Below, one piece after another: positions 6,754 to 12,153 of a stretch of DNA of 16,511 bases (positions are counted from its first letter, which is position 1; each line of letters starts with the position of its first letter). The stretch covers positions 1-16,511 of the forward strand of contig PCYF01000013.1 of assembly GCA_002762915.1 (NCBI GenBank). Direction: 5' to 3'. The position numbers were made by a program, and so were the translations under genes. Origin of the DNA: Candidatus Woesearchaeota archaeon CG10_big_fil_rev_8_21_14_0_10_32_9. Its GTDB lineage: Archaea > Nanobdellota > Nanobdellia > Woesearchaeales > 21-14-0-10-32-9. Below the pieces are notes generated by a model, which was given only the letters and a program-made list of their open reading frames with translations, ran no database searches and was not told the DNA's origin.

Positions 6754-7815
6754 TTACTTAGTTTCGTATAGTTCTTTCATTTTTTCTGAGAATTTTGGTC
6801 TAATGTAGTTGGCCACTGTGACTTTATAATCTAATTCCCAGTCATTCTTTTTTTTGTTAAACTTTTTGTGACCAAGTTCTGCTGCAATTAATTTAAACTC
6901 ATCAAGAACCTCTTGTTTACTTGATTTTTTGTGTTTATTTAGAAAGTTTTTACTCTCGGTATCTGCGTAATGTGATCTAATTATATGTGGATAAAAATGT
7001 TCTCCTGTGTACTTGTAAAGTATTTTTGAAAATACGTCTGAATGAAGAGGAAATCCATTAGAATTAGCAAACACAAAATCATTATTTTTCTTTTTCAACA
7101 AAATATTCTTAAACAGTTTAATATAATATTCAGGAAAGTCTTTAGTAACGTTTTGTGGGATGCCGTCCTTTCCTATGAATTTGAAATTAATTGCATTTCT
7201 TTTTATTGTTATATCTTTCTTTTGTAAAGTTGTTAGTCCTTTGTGGCCAAGATGTTTGTAATATTCAAGATGACCAACTCTAATTTTAGTTATTAATAAT
7301 GCATAAAGTGCCAAATATTCAATTGTTTTAAATCTTTTAATGTCTTGTTCTAATTCGTTCAAGATGGTTGTGTATTTGGCTGAGAATTTATCAACAAGTT
7401 TAGCTTTTCTATTCTGTTCAAGATGTAATTTGTCTTCATTATATAGATATGTCTTTAATCCTGAGACATTATCATAGCTAACATCCCATTCGGTTAAATT
7501 ATTATTATTAAATTTTAGATTCTTTGCAAATATTGAGAATCCGCCTCTTGCTAATTTTTTTCCATTGGGTAATATTTTAATTCTCCCGCCACCAATTTGA
7601 TTTTCGGGGGTTATATGTCCTTTTAGAAAATCAGTTACAAAAGAGTCAACTAAGTGCTCAATTTTTTTATTCTGGGTATATAATTCAATTGCTTTTCTTG
7701 TCGAGTCAGTCATATCAGAAGTAACGATCCAATTCAAACCTTTTTTTGAATACTGTTTCAAGTCTTTCGTTTTTACTCTTTTTGTTCCATCAAGCAATTC
7801 ATGTTTTTCAGACAT
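6754..7815 (-). CDS. DNA topoisomerase IB-like protein
   Basis: 353 residues from ATG 7815. Type IB topoisomerases nick one strand through a 3'-phosphotyrosine and relax supercoils. The match is by motif. The N-terminal half has GLKTYLYNEDKLHLEQNRKA (119-138), resembling the G-R-x-Q-Y-x-Y-x5-W-x5-E-x-K segment of viral and bacterial TopIB. The catalytic domain has KIRVGHLEYY (177-186), GLTTL (193-197) and FIGKDG (213-218). All five catalytic residues are assignable: R179, K216 (37 residues apart, as I recall for vaccinia TopIB), R280 in IIRSHYADT, H316 in ELGHKK, and nucleophile Y337 in NYIRP. A Lys-rich insert separates H316 and Y337 by 21 residues, longer than in vaccinia. A tyrosine recombinase is the alternative, but GLTTL plus the hairpin lysine favour TopIB. 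It lies downstream of xerA on the same strand. Confidence 0.82.
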   Translation of the reverse strand: MSEKHELLDGTKRVKTKDLKQYSKKGLNWIVTSDMTDSTRKAIELYTQNKKIEHLVDSFVTDFLKGHITPENQIGGGRIKILPNGKKLARGGFSIFAKNLKFNNNNLTEWDVSYDNVSGLKTYLYNEDKLHLEQNRKAKLVDKFSAKYTTILNELEQDIKRFKTIEYLALYALLITKIRVGHLEYYKHLGHKGLTTLQKKDITIKRNAINFKFIGKDGIPQNVTKDFPEYYIKLFKNILLKKKNNDFVFANSNGFPLHSDVFSKILYKYTGEHFYPHIIRSHYADTESKNFLNKHKKSSKQEVLDEFKLIAAELGHKKFNKKKNDWELDYKVTVANYIRPKFSEKMKELYETK

Positions 7816-7837
7816 GTTTTTTTCTTGATGTTTTGAG

Positions 7838-7847
7838 TTTATAAAAT
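7838..7847 (-). promoter_or_regulatory. TATA box of the topoisomerase IB-like gene
   Basis: ATTTTATAAA on the minus strand is centred about 27 nt before ATG 7815, so the transcript should be leaderless and independent of xerA. Confidence 0.6.
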
Positions 7848-7872
7848 TGTTTAATTATCTAAAAATGACTTA

Positions 7873-7895
7873 TCTAAAACTTTTAAGCAATTCTA
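7873..7895 (+). repeat. Dispersed repeat, copy A
   Basis: Consensus TCTAAAANNTTTAAGCAATT; this copy has CT at the variable pair and is followed by CTA. It is a direct repeat of copy B, 131 nt away. See also copies in xerA (8425-8445) and at 9692-9712, both inverted. Confidence 0.7.
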
Positions 7896-7941
7896 TTAAT
7901 TTTAAGATTAACTTTTTTGATGAATTTTATCTATTGGTTAC

Positions 7942-7953
7942 ACAATATATTGT
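7942..7953. repeat. Perfect 12-nt palindrome
   Basis: ACAATATATTGT equals its own reverse complement. It overlaps the first of two CACAATATAT direct repeats with 16-nt period. It may be a dimer-binding operator or only AT-rich sequence. Confidence 0.45.
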
Positions 7954-8003
7954 ATTCACAATATATAGGACTTCCGATACCTTAAAAAGAATAAAAAAAT
8001 ATG

Positions 8004-8026
8004 TCTAAAATCTTTAAGCAATTCTA
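8004..8026 (+). repeat. Dispersed repeat, copy B
   Basis: Same unit as copy A with TC at the variable pair; both copies end in AAGCAATTCTA. Together with the inverted copy at 9692-9712 it brackets the segment containing xerA, the dif-like site and the orphan gene at 9072-9644. Confidence 0.7.
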
Positions 8027-8141
8027 AAAAGATGTGTGTTGAAAAATTGTGTTAATAATTTACGTTTTGATTAAAAGTTTCAAACAGAATATTATAAATA
8101 AGTGCTGTGTCGAGGATAAAAACACTATAAGAATTAAATAA

Positions 8142-8930
8142 TTAGAGTAGATCTAGGGGACTTCTAACATTTCTTTTGTGTTCAGAACTTACATGGGTAT
8201 ATATTTGTGTTGTTTGCAAATTGCTATGTCCTAACAATTCTTGAATCATTCTGATGTCATTTCCAGATTCAAGTAAATGTGTTGCGAAACTATGTCTTAA
8301 TGTGTGTGGTGTTACTTTTTTATTAATTTTAGCTGTTTTTGCAGCATTAGTTACTATCTTTTGTATGTTTCTAGTTGTCAAAGACCCATTTCTTCCTGAA
8401 AAAACGTACGTTGAATTCTTTGAGATTTGCTTAAAGTTTTTAGATAACAAATCTGAGAGTATAATCATCCTATCTTTACTTCCTTTTCCGCTTCTAACCC
8501 AAGCGATCTTATCATCAAGCTCCAAATCTTTCCATTTTAATTTGGTTAATTCAGACACACGTAATCCTGAAGAATATAGTGTCATCATGATTAATCTGCT
8601 TTTTTCATTTCCAGCACATTCTAATAATCTCTTCACTTCCTCTTTTGTAAGTACGGTTGGAAGACTTGCTTTAATTTTTGGAGTTTTAATATTTGTAAAT
8701 CCTTTATTATGTACTTCATTAAAAAAGAATAGAAGCGCAGATCTTGCTAAGTTAACAGTTCGCGCGGACGCTTCGCGTTCAGATATTAAATGAGCCAGAT
8801 AACTTTTTACCTCATCAATTGTTATCTGTGAGGCCGGCCTTTCTGAGGTAAATAGTGCAAACTCCTTATTATACTTCAAATATGCTTCAATTGTTTTGGG
8901 GCTATACCCTCGAAGCTTGAGTTCGTTCAC
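8142..8930 (-). CDS. xerA: Tyrosine recombinase XerA (XerC/D-type)
   Basis: 262 residues from GTG 8930, slightly shorter than usual for archaeal XerA (about 280). An N-terminal SAM-like core-binding domain begins at LKLRGYSPKTIEAY (4-17). The catalytic domain has every active-site residue: R124 in SGLRVSEL, K149 in GKGSKDR, H209 and R212 in HTLRHSFATH, H235 in LGHSN and nucleophile Y244 in IYTHV. XerA resolves chromosome dimers at a dif site, acting alone rather than as a XerC/XerD pair. A dif-like palindrome sits 38 nt upstream of the start. The frame stays open upstream of GTG 8930 with no ATG. A GAGGTG Shine-Dalgarno-like site (8948-8953) is too far for this start; one extra base in the A6 run at 8942-8947 would give a seven-residue longer N-terminus. 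One copy of the dispersed repeat lies inside the gene. Confidence 0.93.
   Translation of the reverse strand: MNELKLRGYSPKTIEAYLKYNKEFALFTSERPASQITIDEVKSYLAHLISEREASARTVNLARSALLFFFNEVHNKGFTNIKTPKIKASLPTVLTKEEVKRLLECAGNEKSRLIMMTLYSSGLRVSELTKLKWKDLELDDKIAWVRSGKGSKDRMIILSDLLSKNFKQISKNSTYVFSGRNGSLTTRNIQKIVTNAAKTAKINKKVTPHTLRHSFATHLLESGNDIRMIQELLGHSNLQTTQIYTHVSSEHKRNVRSPLDLL
8425..8445 (-). repeat. Dispersed repeat copy inside xerA
   Basis: TTGCTTAAAGTTTTTAGAT at 8427-8445 is identical over 19 nt to 9694-9712. It encodes the SKNFKQ segment of XerA (residues about 163-168) when read on the minus strand. Orientation is inverted relative to copies A and B. Confidence 0.6.
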
Positions 8931-8947
8931 TAATTTTTGGATTTTTT

Positions 8948-8953
8948 CACCTC
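8948..8953 (-). promoter_or_regulatory. Shine-Dalgarno-like GAGGTG in the xerA leader
   Basis: GAGGTG on the minus strand is followed by an A6 run. It lies 17 nt from the called GTG start, which is too far for a normal site. This raises doubt about the exact start of xerA. Confidence 0.45.
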
Positions 8954-8967
8954 TTTTACCCTGTAAA

Positions 8968-8995
8968 AGTTCGCATAATGTATATTAGGCGAACT
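8968..8995. other. dif: Candidate dif site (Xer recombination site), 28 bp
   Basis: The left 11-bp arm AGTTCGCATAA and the right 11-bp arm TTAGGCGAACT flank a central hexamer TGTATA. The arms are inverted repeats with 10 of 11 positions matching. The 11-6-11 layout is that of classical dif. Compared with E. coli dif (recalled from the literature), the centre is identical, the XerC-side arm matches 9 of 11 and the XerD-side arm 7 of 11, with an uninterrupted shared core CGCATAATGTATATTA. It does not resemble the Pyrococcus dif consensus as I remember it. Symmetric arms suit one recombinase binding both halves. It lies between the divergent xerA and orphan genes, at the predicted xerA transcription start. 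Assignment as a functional site is inference. Confidence 0.72.
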
Positions 8996-9000
8996 ATGTC

Positions 9001-9010
9001 TATATAAATG
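9001..9010 (-). promoter_or_regulatory. Candidate TATA box of xerA
   Basis: CATTTATATA on the minus strand predicts transcription starting near 8979, in the middle of the dif-like palindrome, giving a leader of about 50 nt before GTG 8930. Confidence 0.5.
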
Positions 9011-9033
9011 TTGCGACAAGATGCTAAAAGTAA

Positions 9034-9043
9034 TATTTATATA
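9034..9043 (+). promoter_or_regulatory. TATA box of the orphan gene at 9072
   Basis: TATTTATATA is centred about 33 nt before ATG 9072, slightly longer than the usual spacing in this window. Confidence 0.5.
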
Positions 9044-9071
9044 GATCCATGGAATTTCCAACTAAACAGTA

Positions 9072-9644
9072 ATGGCAAATTTTTCAACAGTGGAAGGAGC
9101 ACAATTATTTCTTAATTTGCACTTTAGGAGAAATTCTTTCGCATATGATTTTTTTAACACAGGAATTCATATTTATGAAGATTCATCAAAAATTAATCTT
9201 GAATTGAGATTAGATTGTCATTTATACACTCAAGCTAGTGTTGCTAAGATGCATTTATTATTTACAAGAGTGCCTGAGGCACTAGATGCCTTTAGAAACA
9301 AGAAAACAACTCAAACATATATTGATGAGTGCCTACAACTTAATGATAAGCTAGAAACCTTTTTTTCTCCTAATAAGAATGGAAAGCCAAATTTTCAGAA
9401 GCTAAGTGGTCAGGGGAGCAATACTTCAATTGAATTTAGTTTAAAGGACATTGCACTACAAAGCGATCAATTTAATGAGATGCGTGAAATCTACTTCAAA
9501 AAAATAAAATTGCCCGGAATTCCTACTGCAGTTGGCATAGATTCATATTTCTTTGGGAACAAGTATAATAAAAACGGACATGTTTTTTTAAAAGAAGAAA
9601 AAGAGTGTAAGAAATTATTCTTTGAATCCAAGGAAATTCTTTAG
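9072..9644 (+). CDS. Unrecognised 190-residue protein beside the dif-like site
   Basis: 190 residues from ATG 9072, with a TATA box about 33 nt upstream. There is no signal peptide or membrane segment. The N-terminal half is rich in aromatic and alternating residues (FAYDFFNTGIHIYEDSSKI, LELRLDCHLYT), suggesting beta strands. The C-terminal half is Lys/Phe-rich and more polar. Cysteines at about 49, 87 and 178 are not in a metal-binding array. I do not recognise the family. It is divergent from xerA, with the dif-like palindrome between them, and is followed by an inverted copy of the dispersed repeat. This could make it an accessory gene of the same unit, but nothing in the sequence proves it. 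Confidence 0.7.
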   Translation: MANFSTVEGAQLFLNLHFRRNSFAYDFFNTGIHIYEDSSKINLELRLDCHLYTQASVAKMHLLFTRVPEALDAFRNKKTTQTYIDECLQLNDKLETFFSPNKNGKPNFQKLSGQGSNTSIEFSLKDIALQSDQFNEMREIYFKKIKLPGIPTAVGIDSYFFGNKYNKNGHVFLKEEKECKKLFFESKEIL

Positions 9645-9691
9645 TTTTTGCTCAAACATTTTAACCAATATTCCAAGACAAAATCTTTAAT

Positions 9692-9712
9692 AATTGCTTA
9701 AAGTTTTTAGAT
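9692..9712 (-). repeat. Dispersed repeat, inverted copy C
   Basis: Reverse complement of the TCTAAAANNTTTAAGCAATT unit, lying in the 88-nt gap between two convergent genes. It shares 19 nt exactly with the copy inside xerA and differs from copy B only at the variable pair over the 20-nt unit. Confidence 0.65.
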
Positions 9713-9732
9713 TCAAATAGTTCAAAAAAAAA

Positions 9733-11010
9733 TCATAATTTTGGAGTTCCAGAAGGAGATGAATTCCAAAAGTTAAGTGAAATTAATGATTGTTCTGCTT
9801 GCTTATTTATATTAATTAATGACTCCTGAAATTGTTTTCCATCTTGAAGAACAGCTTTAGATAATGTCATTTCATCTTGTTCAATTTCTTGAAGTTTTTG
9901 TAAAATAATAACAACGTGATTTAAACTATCTTCTATTCTCTGCTTGTATGTTCCAACATTTTGTGCATTTGCAACCTTTTTTATATTAAGTTTAGCAAGC
10001 TCCTCAAAGTTTTTATGCAATTCTCCTACTTCTTTTTTAAGATTTTGAGCAAGAGTTAAAATATTTCTTTCTGTCATTTTAAGATGTTGTTCTTCAGGTA
10101 ATTGAACTCCTTTAAAATTAGCTAATAATTCATCAAGAGCAACAACTTTCTGATTAAGAATAATGGTGGCATCCTGATATATTTTTAACGTGGCTTGTGC
10201 CTCATTAATAATTTTATTAAATGATGCTTCATCTTTTTTAAGCTGATCTAATTTAACTTTATTAGAATTAAGAGATTTAGTCCATCCTGCTATTTTTCTT
10301 TTATCTGGTTTTGGTTTCTTTCCTTCTGTTTCTAGATTCTTTTCTAAATCCTTAAGTTTCTTCTCTATAATTGGAATATTTTTAACAACTCCAGGTAATT
10401 TATTTTTAGCTTCTTTATCTTTTCTTGTAATGTCTGCGATTGCAGTATTATTTCCATTAATCATGTCTTGAGCATTTTTTTTGTTAGCTAAAATTGCTTT
10501 ATCAAACTGTTTTAATAATGTAAACTCATTTGAAATTGCATGAAATATATTAGTTTTTATAGATTCATAAGCATGCGCAGCACTATCCATCTTAACAACA
10601 ATTTTTTCATTAAGATCCTTTGCATAAGTGTGGTATTCAGGATTTTGAATAAATTCTTGTAATTTTTGTGTACCCTCAGAAAGAACTTGTGCTGCTTGTT
10701 GAGATTTAATATCCATATTTGCTTTGTATCTTCCTACAGCTTCTGAATCAGCTTTTTCTTTTGCTAGCTCATCTTGTCTTTTCTTAGCTTCAATTTCATT
10801 ATTTGCAATCCTTTCTTTATTTTTATTTTTCATCCAGTCCCACGCGCCGCTAACTTTGTCTCCAACAGAACCACCTTTATTTCCTGAACCCCCACCAATG
10901 GATGAAACTAAACCAATTAATTCCTTAATAAATAAAACCGCAAAAGCTAGATAGAGTATCGATCCAATCGACGGTAAAAATGTTGCGAATTCAAATGCCA
11001 TGTTGTTCAC
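9733..11010 (-). CDS. Single-TM protein with Gly-rich linker and long coiled coil
   Basis: 425 residues from GTG 11010; ATG 11001 (MAFEF) is an alternative start. Residues about 12-36 form one strongly hydrophobic helix, followed by a glycine/serine linker (SSIGGGSGNKGGSVGDK, 36-52). The remaining roughly 370 residues are charged and helical, with heptad-like stretches (KKLKDLEKNLE, LQKLQEIEQDE). This gives a membrane-anchored rod. The GTG start overlaps the stop of the upstream membrane protein gene as GTGA, so the two are translationally coupled and probably act together. The protein is the last of three membrane genes. The layout recalls a stalk or tether of an envelope or secretion complex, but I do not recognise the family and assign no function. 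Confidence 0.78.
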   Translation of the reverse strand: MNNMAFEFATFLPSIGSILYLAFAVLFIKELIGLVSSIGGGSGNKGGSVGDKVSGAWDWMKNKNKERIANNEIEAKKRQDELAKEKADSEAVGRYKANMDIKSQQAAQVLSEGTQKLQEFIQNPEYHTYAKDLNEKIVVKMDSAAHAYESIKTNIFHAISNEFTLLKQFDKAILANKKNAQDMINGNNTAIADITRKDKEAKNKLPGVVKNIPIIEKKLKDLEKNLETEGKKPKPDKRKIAGWTKSLNSNKVKLDQLKKDEASFNKIINEAQATLKIYQDATIILNQKVVALDELLANFKGVQLPEEQHLKMTERNILTLAQNLKKEVGELHKNFEELAKLNIKKVANAQNVGTYKQRIEDSLNHVVIILQKLQEIEQDEMTLSKAVLQDGKQFQESLININKQAEQSLISLNFWNSSPSGTPKL

Positions 11011-11618
11011 TTAGTTGTTTTACTATTTTTATTATTTAATGATATAAATGATACTAAAACTAATGATTGATTCATAAATTCTGGACCCCAATTTAATACT
11101 TCTGCAGTTATCCACCAACAAATGATTATTATAACTAATCTTAACATGTGTAATAGCCATGGAGGATTTATATTGTTCATTACTCCATAAACCAAGTAAA
11201 GTAATCCTATAATTGCAGCCATCATAATTACGGTTAAAATAACTATTCCATATGTTTGAAATACTGCTAATATCACTGACTGTGGTGTAAGAATCATAGT
11301 AGTTGTTGCTAAAACTGCAGCAATTGTACCAGGAACAGCATTACCCTGATTAAATCGTGCAAAAACTATTCTTCCAGCAAAATAAAGTAATGAAAAAACT
11401 AAAATCCAAAGTAAAAATCTGAAGAATCCTAATTTCGCTTCAGCACTATCCAAGAAAGATAGAGTAAATAATTGAGAAATCATCAAGAATACACTGTTTA
11501 ACATTCCTCCAATTCCTTCTGATGGACCTGGAAAAGCAGCAAGTACAGATGGCAATCCAACCATTACTGCTAACAGAAATGCTGGTACAAGTGAAAGTTT
11601 TGAAATGATTCTTTTCAT
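11007..11618 (-). CDS. Polytopic membrane protein with signal peptide
   Basis: 203 residues from ATG 11618. The N-terminus has a basic head (MKRIISK), a hydrophobic stretch and a likely signal cleavage after VLA (about residue 27), followed by AFPGPSEG. Further membrane segments are about 38-57, 65-87, 96-118, 122-146 and 154-174. The C-terminal tail is polar and Lys/Asn-rich. No catalytic motif is visible. A cleaved signal followed by several helices, between a 4-TM protein and a coiled-coil membrane rod, suggests a subunit of a multi-protein membrane complex (inference). It overlaps the downstream gene by 4 nt and has its own TATA box in the 37-nt gap from the upstream gene. Confidence 0.8.
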   Translation of the reverse strand: MKRIISKLSLVPAFLLAVMVGLPSVLAAFPGPSEGIGGMLNSVFLMISQLFTLSFLDSAEAKLGFFRFLLWILVFSLLYFAGRIVFARFNQGNAVPGTIAAVLATTTMILTPQSVILAVFQTYGIVILTVIMMAAIIGLLYLVYGVMNNINPPWLLHMLRLVIIIICWWITAEVLNWGPEFMNQSLVLVSFISLNNKNSKTTK

Positions 11619-11641
11619 TTTTATGTTCTCTGTTTTTTGTT

Positions 11642-11651
11642 AATTATAAAT
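11642..11651 (-). promoter_or_regulatory. TATA box of the polytopic membrane protein gene
   Basis: ATTTATAATT on the minus strand is centred about 28 nt before ATG 11618, giving a second promoter inside the membrane-gene cluster. Confidence 0.55.
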
Positions 11652-11655
11652 GTTT

Positions 11656-12054
11656 TTAAAATGGCATGAATTGTCCTATTAATCCATCTAATAAATATAT
11701 CCAAACATAAGGAGATGCCATAACAAGTATTCCAATTATTAATATATGAAATTTCTTTTCTCCAACTCCTCCGTTTCCAGTTATTGATGCTGCTGCACCA
11801 ATTTTTATCATCGCGATTATTCCAATGACAACTCGTGCACCGAGATCTATCATAAAATTATCGGTCATCCCAATTAAAGATAATGCCCAAGTAATATTCA
11901 TTGCAACGAATGTAAATATAAACATAAATGGAATAGTATGTATTCCGTGCGTTAACCATCTCATACCCGCTTCATCGGCGTGAACAAAGCCTAATTCGAT
12001 GATACTAAGAATTAAAGTCATAAGAATTGATGCTCCAATGAGTAATTCAGCCAT
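11656..12054 (-). CDS. Small four-TM membrane protein
   Basis: 132 residues from ATG 12054, with four predicted membrane helices at about 3-24, 40-62, 70-92 and 102-125. An acidic/His loop (ELGFVHADEAGMRW, 20-33) follows helix 1, and a glycine-rich turn (ITGNGGVGEKK, 90-100) lies before helix 4. Both charged elements stand out in an otherwise hydrophobic protein and may be functional. I do not recognise the family. It is first in a three-gene membrane cluster on the minus strand, with a good TATA box about 26 nt upstream, so its mRNA should be leaderless. Channel, pilus-platform or secretion-platform roles are all possible; none is shown. Confidence 0.8.
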   Translation of the reverse strand: MAELLIGASILMTLILSIIELGFVHADEAGMRWLTHGIHTIPFMFIFTFVAMNITWALSLIGMTDNFMIDLGARVVIGIIAMIKIGAAASITGNGGVGEKKFHILIIGILVMASPYVWIYLLDGLIGQFMPF

Positions 12055-12074
12055 TCATCAATACCCGATACAGT

Positions 12075-12084
12075 AATATATAAA
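12075..12084 (-). promoter_or_regulatory. TATA box of the four-TM gene
   Basis: TTTATATATT on the minus strand is centred about 26 nt before ATG 12054, in a divergent 99-nt gap. Confidence 0.65.
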
Positions 12085-12123
12085 GATTTCTATTTTAAAT
12101 GTTCATTTTTAAACAATGAAAAA

Positions 12124-12133
12124 GCTTATATAT
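12124..12133 (+). promoter_or_regulatory. TATA box of the membrane protein gene at 12154
   Basis: GCTTATATAT is centred about 26 nt before the GTG start at 12154. It is about 50 nt from the divergent TATA box, so the two promoters may be coordinated. Confidence 0.65.
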
Positions 12134-12153
12134 TACTTTAAGAAGTAAAAACT

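Larger units (their letters stand above)
7816..8141. other. 326-nt AT-rich spacer with repeats and a palindrome
   Basis: No gene longer than about 20 codons is supported here. The spacer lies between the end of xerA and the start of the topoisomerase IB-like gene. It contains the latter's TATA box, two copies of a 23-nt repeat (7873-7895 and 8004-8026), extra TCTAAAA boxes (7858-7864 and 8023-8029), a perfect 12-nt palindrome (7942-7953) and a 10-nt direct repeat CACAATATAT (7941-7950 and 7957-7966). A TATA-like TTATTTATAAT on the minus strand near 8091-8101 has no gene directly below it. A non-coding RNA or a protein-binding region is possible but not shown. Confidence 0.6.

Noticed and set aside
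6754..7815. Tyrosine integrase instead of topoisomerase IB
   Set aside because: GLTTL, the hairpin lysine in FIGKDG and the N-terminal YLYNE segment fit TopIB better; a profile search would settle it.
8254..8793. Long plus-strand frame inside xerA
   Set aside because: It is antisense to a gene with complete catalytic motifs and has no family-like features.
8956..8976. Six-codon leader ORF (ATG to TAA) in the xerA leader
   Set aside because: It is formed by the palindrome arm itself and is out of frame; no sign of attenuation structure.
9049..9072. Seven-codon ORF overlapping ATG 9072 as TAATG
   Set aside because: The predicted transcript starts downstream of its ATG, so it is probably not transcribed.
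8004..9712. Classical insertion sequence with terminal inverted repeats
   Set aside because: No DDE transposase and no target-site duplication; repeat copies also occur outside and inside the bracketed segment.
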